Below, piece by piece: positions 44,269 to 57,004 of a DNA stretch of 64,000 bases; the first letter of the stretch is position 1; every line of letters starts with the position of its first letter. The position numbers were made by a program, and so were the translations under genes. Origin of the DNA: Temnothorax longispinosus (lineage: Eukaryota > Arthropoda > Insecta > Hymenoptera > Formicidae); assembly GCF_030848805.1 (NCBI RefSeq), contig NC_092369.1, positions 1,716,798 through 1,780,797 on the forward strand, read 5' to 3'. The notes under the pieces were generated by a model. It was given only the letters and a program-made list of their open reading frames with translations. It did not search any database and was not told the origin of the DNA.

Positions 44269-46863
44269 TTATCTTATGGATAAAAAAGCCGTGAAATATG
44301 ACATGGCAGTTCGCATCACCTTAAAATTGAATGTCAATCTTTTACACCGTTATGTAAAACTGTAAAAAACGTTATTTCTAGGTATGTAAATCAAACATAC
44401 CGAACTGCACGTAGTCATGGACATAACGAACATCTTTCCAGCCGTGAGTGTACACGGAGCGAGACTTCTGTAAAGAAGTACTCTTAATAATTTTCTACTT
44501 TTTATGGAAAATGTATACCATGCTGAACTGTACCTAACAGAAAAGGTGCGTTTTACAATTGATTTATTATCAACAATATAAGTCATTCGTAATTATATGC
44601 AATTTTACGTATAAACGTTAGAAAGAAAGCCGTTTAGAGATTTGCCGTTACTAAAAAACTATTTTGCACATTAATTCTTGAATTTTAACATTAATTAATA
44701 TGCACTAATTAGTATTAATTGACACTATGTTTTAAATTTAACTTTCAAATTAACAGAAACATTATTTTATTTTTTAATTATTTCAATCATATAATAGTTA
44801 GTACTCGATAGATAGACATAAGAATTTTTTTGAAAAAGTTGAAAAACAATTCAAAAAATTGTGATCGAAGATATTGAAAGATTATCATGAAAATTAAATT
44901 TCATAAGATCTTAAAAATTTCTCTTATTTGCATCTAATACTTAGAGTTATACAAAACACGAATTCTTACGCTTTGTCGAAAACTTCTTCGCTCCGGTCTA
45001 TCAGCAATTGTCCGGGAATACACATGTATATAAGATTAATAAATAAACCGTAAGTTACAAAAACGTATTTTATTATTTCTCCCTGCGTCAGGTTATTGAC
45101 AAACTGTAAAATTGAAGTATTGCGTTATAAATTATTCTCAGTATTCATAGTGGGAAGACATGTACTTTTTAAATGCTCACCTGTATTCCGATCACACTCA
45201 ATACCAACATATTCAGAGATAGAAGAATTAATGTCGCTTGAGTGAACATGGAATCCAACGTTTGAGCGTGTCTAGAAAAAAGATCGGATAGAGTGATTTA
45301 ATAAAAATGGTTAGTTTGGACGGTTAAATCTGCACTTTATTAAAATTGTTAAAGCCGCTGTTATATACTATGAACGACAAAATTTCATGTAGTACAGACT
45401 CTAATGCAAGTTGATGTTTTTTCAAGCACGTCATCAATTCACTATAATCATTTCCGGCAGAACTGTTTTTCTCCATGAACATTTCTAAATGATAATGCGT
45501 CCCTGAATGTATTTTTTCGTAATCATCTAATATAGTGTCTGCCTCGCCAGTAATATTTTCAAGACGTTGGCTTTAAAATAAAACGTTGTAAATTAGCGTG
45601 CAAATTTTGTACTGATGTAGTCTCTAAGTTTATTCGTTCAACAATAAGTAAATTCTGTCTTAGAAATACATTTATAAAAAGATACTGGAAAAATATAATT
45701 TTGTTTTTTATTTTACTCACCTGATAGCTGTAAATAGACTGCAAGCATGCAATACACACTTTAGATATGTAGTATCAACGGTAAATAGAATTACTACTAC
45801 AATGATACACGTCATATAAGAATGGAATACGATTGGATAGTAATATTTCTCTTTATCCACTCTATGTTCAGCCCGATATACATATGCCAATGGCCGTGAC
45901 TCATTCAGCGGAATTACAATATCCAATATTTTTGGCATGAATGGAGTTAGTAAATGAAATATCAAGGTTGCGTTAAGGTATACTGGAAAAAAGAACATAC
46001 ATGTCTTTATCTATTACTCACAAAAGACATAAAAAAACATCCTTTTTCGGCATGGGTATTTTATAATTCTATATAAATTATGTAAAAATATGATAATATA
46101 CGTCAAACTGAATGAATTAACTCTAATTGGAAAATAGTTTCCCTTATTTACACCAGAAAAATTAAACATAACATTCTTGCGATTACAATAGTCGATAAAC
46201 AATTTCTCTTTCGAAAGTTGAAAATTACATTATTTCCGTACCTGCAAAATAGTTAGCTATTTTTTGGCCGATACCAGCATTATATCTCAAGATATGACGT
46301 TCGAATTCGCTATTAAAAAGCTCCCAATGTTTATTCATAAGTTGCAATAGTCGTCGAAACTGATTAACGATGCAAAGAAAGTATTAATAATACGCATTCC
46401 CGTTATTGATTGATGATAACTTACTTTGTCATTGTTTATAACAATATTAATTAACTTTATGTTACAACCCAAAACAACAATAATGGTAATTGTACATTCA
46501 ACGGCAATATCTAGATCACCCCAAGTGTCGTATATTAAAAGTACCTGTAAAAAATAATAATTATATTACCACCATTAAAGTATAAGTATGTCACAAACCT
46601 ATTTTTTATTATAAAAAAATTAAATTCTATTTATTTTTAATAAAATTCTGTTTCGCAACATTTCTCAATCGATCATTAGTATCTGCATTACTATCTACGT
46701 AATTAATATGATGCATTACCTGAGTTACAATGGCAGAATAAAGCACTATTGTCATAAGACAGGGTATCAATATTTTCATTATTTTACGCTGATACGGCCA
46801 ACCACCGATTTGCAACAAAAATAATTTGTTAACGGCATAATATCTTTCTACGTCCAGATTCAT
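44269..46863 (-). CDS. OR-D: odorant receptor, nine exons, 407 aa, twin of OR-C
   Basis: Exons: 46720-46863 (ATG), 46425-46544, 46242-46359, 45721-45982, 45400-45570, 45181-45271, 44970-45103, 44401-44533, 44269-44319 (TAA). All open and in phase. By hand comparison it differs from OR-C by 9 residues, for example VLGCNIK for VLVSNIK in exon 2, GLFINL for GVFIHL and SEE for SRE in exon 7; exons 8 and 9 are identical. Ten of the fifteen base changes are non-synonymous. Role as for OR-C. With such similarity, short reads would not separate the two genes reliably. Confidence 0.93.
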
Positions 46864-47470
46864 ATCGTACGCAGGTTACTGTGCAAATGTATCATCGCGA
46901 GACAGCCCCCTTTGTTATACACGGTATGAAGGAAAAGTGACGTGAACGAGGAGAACAATATAATTACGATAATATCAGATTGTCAGTTCGATAATTCTGG
47001 ATTGTCAAACGTCGGTCATACGTCGTGGAAGATGTGTATTAAATTAATCGATATAGGACGTTGCCTCTCTCTCTCTCTCTCTCTCTACATTACGTACTAC
47101 ATAGTTTGCAACACAACTTCTACAGTCACATCTCATACAGGAATCATATAAAAATTACGAACTGTTTAGAAACGTGTGTGAAAGTATCATTTTCTCAGCA
47201 GAAAAAACTAGTGGTTTCATCCTGTTACGATAAATGCGAGACGATTTGTGCGGAATATATCCAAATATAAACTGTAATTAATTGGCTATTATATTTTATT
47301 AGTCGTCAACAGCGATAATTTTACAAAGCAATATCAGTGAGACAGTTTCGTGGTTTTTGATGAGGGTGTGTATTAGTTTAATCTATATAAATTGACTCCA
47401 AGACTGTCGATTGAACCAATTATTTAGAACTTGATACGTTCACTCATTATTAAGATCTCAAAATCTCGGA
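46864..47470 (-). promoter_or_regulatory. Upstream block of OR-D
   Basis: Nearly identical to the OR-C block, with a shorter CT tract at 47066-47087. Confidence 0.55.
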
Positions 47471-48248
47471 TACTCGCAACTTGTCGGCTCGCGTAAAGAT
47501 ACACGGGGCGGTCTCGCTCTGCGCATGTACTTGACGCGAGACACTATCGTGTCTCTTGTTTACGCCATTCCCTTTGTTCAGCAAACGAACGCTAGTGCTT
47601 TCGTATAAGCACCTGTAAGTATCGCTATATTAGTGCGGCGGTGACACATAATTTTTTTAAATTAACACAGTCTTAAACCCGTATTACATTACGAATTGGG
47701 ATTGAGAATGGATTGAATTTTAATTAATGAAGAAAACTAATCTCATATTTAGTGAACTTTACTTTGTTTGGTCAAATTTCAATCCAATCTCATCCGTAAT
47801 CTGATATGGGCTTTACAAGAACAGAAGAATAAAGGTCGATTCTCACTATCGGTCAAGACACAGTTCGGTCACGGTCCAGCATGACCAGCAAGTGTGAATG
47901 AACTCGAAAAAGCATTGAATTTAATATGGCAACAATTTTTGATCGGATCGAGACCGGACCATGATTTAACCGAGAATCGACCTAAAGACAATTGACTAAT
48001 TCATCGATCGGTCACAGTAAAGCTAATTGTAAAATTTGGCAACAGTGCGAATCGACTGTATTGCTCTCGCCATGAGCGGCGCGCTCAGATATATCGCGCG
48101 TCAATACTTCCAAGTCCAATACAAAAATTGTACTAACAAAATTTTGGAAATTGTTATAAATTTATCTAATGCAAAACATGTGTTGTTAATAATAAATATT
48201 TAATATTATAATATTAATATTTTTGTATATATTTATTATATTTTAATG
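47471..48248. other. Duplicated non-coding spacer (unit 2)
   Basis: Equivalent of 38951-39030 plus 40213-40916. It carries the empty site of the CCCAGTGAACACA element near 47552. Confidence 0.6.
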
Positions 48249-49083
48249 TAGGGGAGACCGGGGCGGAATCGTCATTACAATTATCTCGAAATCTGTATGT
48301 TGTGTGAACTCGCCATTAATATTGTAAATACTACTTATGATGCTCATGTAACCAACGGAGTTTAGTGAGATTATATGCTATGTTGTGATTTTCATTAAGG
48401 CAAACGTGTTTTCGGAGGTCAAAAGTAAAATTTTTTGCGCGTCGAAAATTTTAAATATTTTAAATATTATTTTCTCTCCGAATCTTGAGATAAGTGATTC
48501 TGAAGAGTAATGTATGCTGAACACGAATCCAGTGAAAATTTTTTTATTTTTGTTGACTTCTAATATTTCATGAGCGATCAAACTTAAAATCGGTGTCCGG
48601 GACGAAGTCGTCACCAAGCCATACCTATCATGGAGGCTTCGGGCGAAAATCAAAGAATCAGCAGTGGTCGGATTCCGCTGAGGACTTGGATAATATGTGC
48701 TGCGTGTGCTCAAAGATGACAAAATAGAGCTGATGAGAAACAGTGCATTTAATGTTTCCATTTTTTTTATTAAAAAATAATTAATAAAATGTATCCTATC
48801 ATTTTTCATAATCGGAATTATGAATTTTCGTTTATAATTTAGTTCGAGAATGGAGTGACAACTCCGCCCCGGCAATTTTGACATTTCAATTTTTGCACCT
48901 TAATGTCGTTTTTACTCTATATACCAGTTGAACAAAGCGACGTAGACCAAAAATGTCCTTATAAATTTTGTAACCAAAGGTTTATTCTTTAAAACGGTAT
49001 ACCACATTTTACTGAAATTATTTGTTTTGTTGTTAAAGATCGACATTGAAAAAATAGTGACGACTTCGGCCCGGTCTTCCCTA
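48249..49083 (+). mobile_element. Pogo-like element relic (unit 2)
   Basis: Copy of 40917-41820. It has lost about 70 bp that includes the C-terminal zinc-finger codons (junction near 48750), a deletion after the duplication. Confidence 0.6.
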
Positions 49084-49579
49084 TATATATTTTAGTCTGA
49101 TTAATATATAAAAAAATTTTAGAAAGACTCAACATATGCCACCTAAAGAATAAGAAATGTTTTAGAATAACATTTCGAAAACGAAATCTTGGTGTTTTCT
49201 GTATGATGGTGCTACAGAAAAAGAAAACCAGATAACATAGATGAATTTGAAACATCGAATTATGATACTTGCTAAAATTAGAAATTGAAGAAACTGTTGA
49301 AGAAGAGAAAAACCGTTTAACAAAATATTTTTGGAGAAAAGATGGCACAAAATCGAAAGAAGAGATTTCTTCTTGAAATGTCCGTACTAGATCAATAAAT
49401 ATAATACCTTAGTTATCTGTTGTTAAAAAAATATAAAAATGCTAAATCCATTAGATTGTTTTTTTTTATTTATGACAAGTACTATTTTAAATGTCGTTTA
49501 TTGTACGAATATTTATATAAGATCTATACAAAAAAATTTTACCAGACAAAAAAATGCTAAAGAAATTAGAAGAAATTAA

Positions 49580-49788
49580 AGATCTATTAAGTTTATTGTT
49601 GCTAGCTGAAGTTACTAAATCTCGAAATTTTGAATTAAAAAATTCATGGGATTGAAATAAATTAGGCATACCTAATATATTCAGTGTTACCATGTCAGTA
49701 AAGCGGTTTCGATTTCTCCTTTGTTGTATTCGATAATATTAAAAGCAGAACGGCGTATAATAGATAAGTGCTATACGAATAGTAGATC
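49580..49788. other. Unassigned sequence right of the duplication
   Basis: A minus-strand open frame of about 68 codons spans this and the duplicated edge (49487-49693). No family recognised, probably chance. Confidence 0.35.
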
Positions 49789-50110
49789 GCAGTATGTTAT
49801 TGATTTCAACGTGCGGATCAATTAATGCCTTTTAATAAGACAATTTAATTAAAAATTCTGATGAGAGAGAAAAGTAATCCCATATTATCGAATTCTTTTT
49901 TGGAACAACGTAGTTTAAACGAATACTCGAAAGACATAAAAAATAAACTGCCCATACAATTCATGCATAGATTGCGTAATTTTAGAATAATTGATAGAAG
50001 ATAATCCAATCATTTCAATACAGAATTACTTTCCTCTCTCATCATAATTTTTAATTAAATTGTCTTACTAAAAGGTATTAATCCATACGTTAAAATCAAT
50101 AACGCACTGC
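49789..50110. mobile_element. TIR element with about 90-bp arms
   Basis: GCAGTATGTTATTGATTTCA and GACAATTTAATTAAAAATTC at the left are mirrored at 50015-50110. The centre, AT-rich, holds no gene. Confidence 0.7.
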
Positions 50111-50453
50111 AGATTTATTTTTGTATATTTAATTAAAATTTTTAAATGACAATTATCTCTATTTTACAATACTATTTTCAATTCTGGGTTTTCTTAATTA
50201 TTATTTATTTACTCAACATTTATGTAAGAATTATGAAGAAAATTGCGGTAATAAAGGTAATTATATTTAACAAATATATTAAGTATCAGTATATTTGCAT
50301 AAATTCATTAATATAGGCATTAAATAAGTATTTGATTAACGAATCACAGTTTTATTTATTAATTTTATAAAGGTGCATAAGACTTATTTTAATGCAAAGA
50401 AGATGCAAATACTTATCGAACAGATGCCAACACTGCGAAATATGACATTAACG
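50111..50453. other. AT-rich intergenic, nothing recognised
   Basis: No supported feature. Confidence 0.5.
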
Positions 50454-51190
50454 TTTTTTTTTATCGCAGGAGAAATCTTTAACTACTGTGATCCCGGTTG
50501 CCCGATTTACTCAGTAGCCCCCGAGGGGGAAAACCCCCCTCCGGGGAGAGGCGGAGGGACTGCCGGATTCCATGCATGCACATCGCCCACGATACTGCAT
50601 GCATGGCCTACCGGCTAAAACTCCTGCAGATGTTCCTCTCAGCGCTTGCAAGAGGGGGACCCCGGGAAACGCGCTGATTCTTCCGGGGCCCCCCAGCGCT
50701 TAGTCCGATCTGGGCACCAGCCCGGGAAACGCCAAGGCGTTTCCCTCGTTCGGATCGAGCTGCTTCCTAGGTGTTGCAGCGGGATGGGGGGACATCCGCC
50801 CAGACTCGCCGCCCTTCTAGCAGGGGTGGTTTGTGCTGCGGACGCGCGGTAACCCCGTCCGCATGCCCGCACTACCCCCGCAGTCCTCCCTTTGAAGTTC
50901 TTAGGGGGAGGACCAATATCATAGGTGACCGTCGAACGCTGATTGCTGGCGGTGGCGACCTCCTTCCCGTTCCGAAGAGGGGGGGAAGGTACCTCCTGCG
51001 CGCGCCACTATCAGCCGCGTCCTCCTCCCCCGGGGCTGTCATGCGCCGTTTCCCCTCGCGGTCGGAGCAGCGACGGGGTGGGCCGTTTCCAGGCTCGCGA
51101 CGCCGCCGCCGTGGTGGTGGCGGCGGCCCGCGGCGCGGCCCAACTCCGTCGCTACCCTCGCTGTCGCTAGGAGGGGGAGCTTCCCTCCTC

Positions 51191-52320
51191 CTAATGCGTT
51201 CGGCTGCCTCCTTCTGCGCCATAACCTCTTTCTGCGAACGCTCTCCACTTAATCTGACCTGCTACCCCCTCGGTCACCGCAGCCACGATGGCCGAGAGGG
51301 AGAGTCCTCTCCTATCTATGCTCGCCCGGAGAACACGGCGCCGTTCCTCCCACGCTGAGCAATGCTCCAGCGTGTGCTGCGCCGTGTCTGCCTCCTCCGG
51401 GCAGTGATGGCAGCGCGTGGTGCGCTCTTTCCCGATCCGGCACAGGGAGTCACCAAAGCGCCCATGCCGGGTGATCACCTGTGCCGTGTGGAACGTAAGG
51501 CCTCTTCCCTTACGTTCCACCCACTCCCCAAGGACTGGCCGGATGGCCTCCCTGACCCTCCTGCCCCCTAACCGGGGATTTGCGAGGAAATCCTCCCACT
51601 CGCGTAGGAGGGTTGCTTTGGACTGGGGCCTCAGCGCCCTCTTGGACCTCGCCGTTATGATGCCCCTCTTGTCCCTGATCGCCTTGGTCCGTGTATATAC
51701 ACGGGCGTGTGACTTGGCGATCAGGTGAATCGGGGGGATCCCGGCGAGGGTGGTCGCCCCCACGTGGGAAACGGTCCGGTAGGTCCTGGCGGCCCTGTTG
51801 GCTATCAGCCGTTGAACCGCCGCCAGTTGCCTACCAGGGTGGGTATTATAGCCCACCTTTTCCGCCTAAATCGGTACCGCGTAGAGCAGCAGCGAGTGGA
51901 CCGTTGCCACGTAGAAGCGACGCACGTACCTGCTGGCCCCGCCAATGTTGGGCAACAGCATAGCCAGGCTGTTGGCCATCACCCTCGCCCTCGGGGCCAC
52001 ACGGGCCACGTGCTCGCCGAAGCTCCTTTTCCGGTCCAGCCACATCCCTAAGTACTTAAGGTGGAGAGTGATCGGGACCTCCGTCCCATCCACCAGAGCC
52101 CCCCGGCGGCGCGGCGCCCCCCCACAGGGCGATCATAAAACAACGTTGCCTGCGTTTTCTGGGGGGCCACCTTCAGGCCCAGTGCCGGGATGGCGCGCAC
52201 CACGCTGGCGGCCGCTACATTGGCCAGCCTACCTGCCTCCTGCCAGCCCTCCCCGCTGACCCCCAGGAATATGTCATCGGCATATACCGAGAGGCAGCAA
52301 TTCCTGGGGAGGGCTATCTC
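51191..52320 (-). pseudogene. R1-clade ORF2, catalytic box to C-terminus
   Basis: From the copia insertion point leftward: RT catalytic YADD box, thumb-like region (LKYLGMWLDRKRSFGEHV near 52050), then a separate frame 51191-51856 with the HHCC/CCHC knuckle. A stop separates the two frames near 51860. GC-rich codon use contrasts with the AT-rich flanks. Confidence 0.75.
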
Positions 52321-52542
52321 TGTTTAAGTAAATCAATCCAAGTCAGTCTTAAGATTTGAACAAACGTGCCTTTATTTCATCTCCTCGTGGCAGTTACATC
52401 GAGAGAGTGGAACATTCCAGCAGCGCGAGCGAAGAAGAACCGTGTGTATATAAAACACGAGAGATTAGCCTACGACTTCTCACGCTTGCCGGGCCGGCTC
52501 TTTCTATAGTGACTAGTGAAAGCGCGAGATTCGAACTTAACA
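52321..52542 (-). repeat. 3' LTR of the copia element
   Basis: Starts TGTTAAG and ends TTAAACA on the minus strand. A purine-rich AGTGGGAG at 52543-52550 borders it as polypurine tract. GTATATAAAA within could serve as TATA box. Confidence 0.92.
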
Positions 52543-52629
52543 CTCCCACTAATTGAGCGCTTTCTAAACGTTATTTTAAACGAAAATTTTATGTAGTGAG
52601 TAGTATAAACAGGTGCTTACACGAGTATT

Positions 52630-53454
52630 TTACATTATACTTATTATGCCTAACTCTGTACATATAAGTTGAAATCGATCGCGAGGGATAGCCTTTGTCA
52701 AGATATCTGCAAGTTGAATTTTACTATTCACATAGTGTACATCTATATCGCCACTAGCCAGTTTTTCGCGTACGTAATGATAACGAATGTCCACATGCTT
52801 AGTGCGTTTGTAGAACTCGGCGTTTCGTATCAACTTGATTGCGCTCTGGTTATCGATAAAAAGCGACGTCGGTCCTTCTACACGTCCCTTTATGTCTTGT
52901 AGTAACCGACGTATCCATACAGCCTCTCTTGTCGCGCAAGAAGCAGCAATGTATTCCGCCTCTGTGGTCGACAGTGATACTGTCGGTTGACGTTGACTGT
53001 TCCAAGTCACTGGTCCATTACTCAGCTTGAAAATGTAGCCTGTGGTAGATCTCGTATCCATGTCACCGGCAAAATCAGAGTCTGAGTATCCCTCCAGTGC
53101 ACTTGGCCTTTCAGTTTTTGTGTACATTATCCCGTGGTGTTTAGTTCCTTTGAGGTATCTTATTATTCTCTTGACTGCATTCCAGTGTGCCTTGTTGTGT
53201 CTGTCTAGATATCTGCTCACGACTCCCACTGCAAATGCGATGTCAGGCCTTGTGACGATCGCGGCAAACATCAAGCTACCAACGGCTTCTCTATATTGAA
53301 CTTCGATTTCTGTCTTGTGACTGGTGTTTGAAGATAAATGCGTGTAAACATCAGCTGGTGTGGAAACTATATCTGCATCGTCCATGTTGAACTTCTTGAT
53401 TAAGTCTCGTTGATTAAGAGTGCGTCGATCTCTCTTTGGATGGCTTCGCGCCAC
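52630..53454 (-). pseudogene. Copia RNase H region
   Basis: Contains the connection and RNase H domain of copia polyproteins: TRPDIAFAVGVVSRYLD, YSDSDFAGD, SLSTTEAEYIAAS, FIDNQSAIKL, RTKHVDIRYHYVRE and LADILTKA near the end. The acidic RNase H residues (D in SDSDFAGD, E in EAEY, D in DNQSA) are present. The N-terminal portion is fused abruptly where the RT palm should precede it. Confidence 0.85.
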
Positions 53455-54269
53455 TCGTCCTTTTCGTTGCTTTCTAACGCCTCTTCATATGTTTCTGGAA
53501 TTCGAACGTCCGCGTAATGTGCCTCGTACCGCTCCGGTTTCCTGATTGTATCTCGAGCGCGTAAGTTATATGCCTCATCGTCAGTGGAATCCCTCTCGTC
53601 AATGACATCTTGTTGCTGTTTCAAGTCCTCCAACTGACTCTTCTTAGGACTTTTATTCTTGTCGGGGTACTTTCCAGGCTGTTGACACTGTGCTTCATTT
53701 GTGTCACTCCCGAAGATTATTCTGGCGATATTCTTCCTTTTTTCAGGCATTGCGGCGTTCTCGTTAAATGCGACATTACGCGAGACCTTTATTCTCTTGG
53801 TCTCAACGTCATACAGGCGATAATTGGTTGAATTTTTGTCGTAACCAACCAGTATCAACTTCTTGCTTTTTGCGGCAAGTTTATTGCGCTGTTCCTTGGG
53901 AATATGCATGTATGCTTCACATCCGAAGGTTCTGACATGGTCTAGGATGGGCTTCTTACCCGTCCAGAGTTCATAGGGCGTTGAACTCGGTGCTTGCGAT
54001 GTTGCAGTCTTATTCAAGATGTAGACTGCTGTATTTACAGCCTCCGCCCATAAGTATAGCGGAACGTCTCTGGCGTACAGCATCGACCGAGCACTTTCCA
54101 CAATTGTTCGCATGTCTCGTTCTGCTCTCCCGTTTTGCTCAGGAGTTGCTGGAGCAGTTGTCTCTAATTCTATTCCGCACCGCGAAAGATAAGCCCTAAA
54201 GTCTTCATTACAATATTCACCTCCATTATCTACGTGCAATATTTTTACAGAATTACCAAACTTATTCAT
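53400..54269 (-). pseudogene. Copia integrase core and C-terminal region
   Basis: VDNGGEYCNEDF (second catalytic D) and PEQNGRAERDMRTIVESAR (catalytic E) mark the DDE integrase; GKKPILDHVRTFGCEAYMHI and LVGYDKNSTNYRLYD are the usual copia C-terminal motifs. The frame ends in the first residues of the RT region (EWREAIQREIDALL) where the deletion begins. Confidence 0.85.
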
Positions 54270-54331
54270 CGAAAGCTTATTAAACTCCTTAAAACATCCT
54301 AAAGTATCGCTTTTATGTTTGATGAAGAAAA

Positions 54332-55912
54332 CTACTCTATATCCCGAGAAATCATCCTTAAATGATACAAAGTATCTTGCGCCTTGAACAGATGGTACAG
54401 ATATTGGTCCACAAAGGTCACTATATGAATGAATTCTCCGACCTTTGCTTTAATATGCTTCGATGGAAAAAAAGACAACTTGTGCTGCTTTCCGTACATA
54501 CATGCTTCACAGAAAAATTTCTCAATATCCGACAACTCTACGTCTTTTATCAAGTTCTTTGAAACCATTTCTTTAATAGACTTTATGTTCAAATGACCCA
54601 ATCTCTCGTGCCATCTGCGTAGGCTCTCTCCTGACGCTACGTTTGCTTCCTGGACGACAACTGTGCTAAACTGCATGTGATACAAATTATTTTCTTTACA
54701 CACCGCAGAAGCAGTTAGCCTATTATTTTCGAAAATGTTTGCGTAAATATTCTCTTTAACAATCTTCATACCTTTCTTCGCAATAATCCCTTCTGAGAAC
54801 AAATTCTTATTCAAATTTGGGACGTATAACACATCAGCAATAACCGCATCATACCATTTTCCACTAACAAGCTTCCTTATTTTGACATTACCCTTTCCTT
54901 TTATAGCCAACTCTTGTCCGTTACCTAGAACAACAACAGTATTATTACTTATTTCTTGGAAATCGTGTAAGAAATCTCGACGATACGTCATATGAGATGT
55001 AGCGCCACTATCAAATATCCATACTTCATTATCAAAATTGAGCGGTTTCTCGGTTACATTGCTCTCGCATACGTTAAATGCAGAATAGCTTCCTTGCTGT
55101 GAATCATGATGCGATTTTTGCTGTGTATCATGTTGCTCCTTATTTCTAAATTTTCTTTCTCCACGACACTCTTTAGCAAAATGTCCTTTCTTCTGACAAT
55201 TATAACAAGTTATTTTTGATTTATCAAATTTCGCTCGCTGTTTATTTTCTCCTCGAGTAGCGAATTTATCCTTATTTGACGAAGCGGCAAGGGCGACTTC
55301 GGAGCTATCGGACGCGCCTAGGCTCGCATCTTCATCTAACAAACGCGACGTTAAGTTTTGAATTGTTTGCTTCGATTCGTCTAACGATAGCCACGCTTGG
55401 CGGAAGCTTCTAAATCTAGGAGGCAAACTACCTAATATTTTAGTCATTATCGCTATATCACTTAAATTTTCGCCCGTATCTTTAACCTGCCGTGCGAGAT
55501 TTTCTACCTTCGCGATATGCTGCGCTATCGAATCATTAACCGCCATTTTATACTGAGAAAACCTTTCATGCGCTGTCATTTTATTCATGTCCGATTTCTG
55601 TTCATAAATCGCATCTAACTTATTTAATATATGCTTGGACGACTGACAATTCTCGATGAGGGTGATCTGGGAGTAGTCCATCGCCGATGTTAGCAGGAAC
55701 ATGGCATACGCATCGTCCCTGATCCATTTCTTCTGCACGTCTCCGACCGTCGGCGGCTTTACCTCTATCCCTTTAGCAATCTCGAAGAGGCCTTTTGCGC
55801 GTAAGGCACAGGACAACTGGAACTTCCATTGCTGATAGTTTCTGCCATCAAACTTTCCGACGGATGCCACATCGATCTTGTCCGACATTTTGGTGATTTG
55901 TACAATCGTCAC
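54332..55912 (-). pseudogene. Copia gag-protease-integrase N-terminal frame
   Basis: Gag (KFDGRNYQQWKFQLSCAL), zinc knuckle CYNCQKKGHFAKEC, aspartic protease FDSGATSHMT, then the pre-integrase HERLGHLNIKSIKEM and CEACMYGKQHKLSF zinc-binding motif. A frameshift near 54445 takes the frame out before the first integrase aspartate. The first ATG is at 55912, with a second at 55888 that may be the true start. Confidence 0.9.
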
Positions 55913-56030
55913 GTACCACGCGAAACTTGATGCGCTTGTACGTACTTTGAGGTTATACAGGTTATCCAGTTATCTCTACTCCTCGCAATTTTACGTCCGC
56001 GAGATTAACTTTATGCACAATGCGAGCAAC

Positions 56031-56044
56031 CTGGGCCCATAACC
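56031..56044 (-). other. Primer-binding site of the copia element
   Basis: GGTTATGGGCCCAG on the minus strand next to the 5' LTR. It is complementary to the anticodon arm of initiator methionine tRNA (GGGCCCATAACC), the half-tRNA priming known for copia. Confidence 0.85.
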
Positions 56045-56266
56045 TGTTTAAGTAAATCAATCCAAGTCAGTCTTAAGATTTGAACAAACGTGCCTTTATT
56101 TCACCTCCTCGTGGCAGTTACATCGAGAGAGTGGAACATTCCAGCAGCGCGAGCGAAGAAGAACCGTGTGTATATAAAACACGAGAGATTAGCCTACGAC
56201 TTCTCACGCCTGCCGGGCCGGCTCTTTCTATAGTGACTAGTGAAAGCGCGAGATTCGCACTTAACA
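56045..56266 (-). repeat. 5' LTR of the copia element
   Basis: 222 bp, differing from the 3' LTR by three substitutions in my comparison, flanked by ATCTC. Confidence 0.92.
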
Positions 56267-57004
56267 ATCTCGAGGACCAGGTCATAGGCAATGATCCATA
56301 GCAGGGGTCCCAACACCGACCCCTGCAGAATACCGCGCTCCATGAGCCTTATCCTCAGAACATCGTCTCGGTCCGTGTACGTTAACCCTCTGTCCCGGAA
56401 ATGGTCTCTGATGACCATAATCAGGTAGGGAGGGATGCCGAACCTCACCAGCGCCCTCCCTATTACCTCCCACGGGAGGGAGTTGAAGGCATTAATAACG
56501 TTCCCAGTGCCACTCTCCCCCTCAATTTCGGCCCCCATGCGGGAGATGACGCGCCTAATCGCGTCTACGGTAGATTTCTCGGCACGGAAGTTGAATTGGT
56601 CATCGAGAGCTCTTTACCTTCTCTCCGGGCCAAGTGCTGGACGAGGCGCTCGGCAATGATTCTCTCAAAAATTTTGCCCACCTCATCCAGCAGGCACACG
56701 AGCCTGTACGCGGACGGGTAGTCCGCGGGCTTACCCGCTTTTGGCAGGAGGACTAGGCTGGCCTCTTTCCATCTTTTGGGGAACCGGCCGGTGCGTAGAC
56801 ATTCGGTGTCAAGGTCCAGACCTTGCAACCGCATGCTCCGGAGAGGTGGCTCAGAGCGGAGAACGGCCCGCGATTCAGGCTGCAACCGGACGCGGCTACG
56901 GGAGGGCACGATTGTCAAATTACGTCTTTTTATCTAACGGTCGCCACTCGGTTTAACCCCTAACTACCGAGAAGGTATGCTAATATTAGCCCTTTATGGC
57001 TCAG

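Larger units (their letters stand above)
43738..49579. repeat. Tandem segmental duplication, unit 2 (contains OR-D)
   Basis: Collinear with unit 1, lacking the 39031-40212 and 42220-43124 insertions. It begins inside the right arm of the long-TIR element. Confidence 0.93.
52321..56266 (-). mobile_element. Ty1/copia-type LTR retrotransposon, RT core deleted
   Basis: LTRs at 56045-56266 (5') and 52321-52542 (3'), 222 bp each, differing at three positions by eye. Target duplication ATCTC at 52316-52320 and 56267-56271. Minus-strand gag-protease-integrase-RNase H in copia order. A frameshift near 54445 falls between the integrase zinc-binding and core regions. The segment that should hold the RT palm is missing: the integrase C-terminal frame (ending 53400) overlaps directly with the RNase H frame. 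Young by LTR similarity but unable to copy itself. Confidence 0.93.
50454..56885 (-). mobile_element. R1-clade non-LTR retrotransposon, decayed, split by a copia element
   Basis: Minus-strand LINE with a T9 tract (poly-A) at 50454-50462 and GC-rich 3' UTR to about 51190. The reverse transcriptase lies in two parts either side of the LTR element. 56267-56918 has a frame with KRWKEASLVLLPKAGKPADY, INAFNSLPWEVIGRAL and QGSVLGPLLW. Left of the insertion, YADDIFLGVSG (catalytic box) and GLKVAPQKTQATLF follow. The C-terminal region 51191-51856 has CHHCPEEADTAQHTLEHC, a CCHC motif of R1-type ORF2. The endonuclease domain is absent because the 5' side ends against the inverted-repeat arm near 56885. 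Frames are broken in several places, so it is dead. Confidence 0.85.

Noticed and set aside
50639..51190. Several long GC-rich frames left of the LINE ORF
   Set aside because: High GC reduces stop codons in all frames; block order identifies the stretch as LINE 3' UTR.
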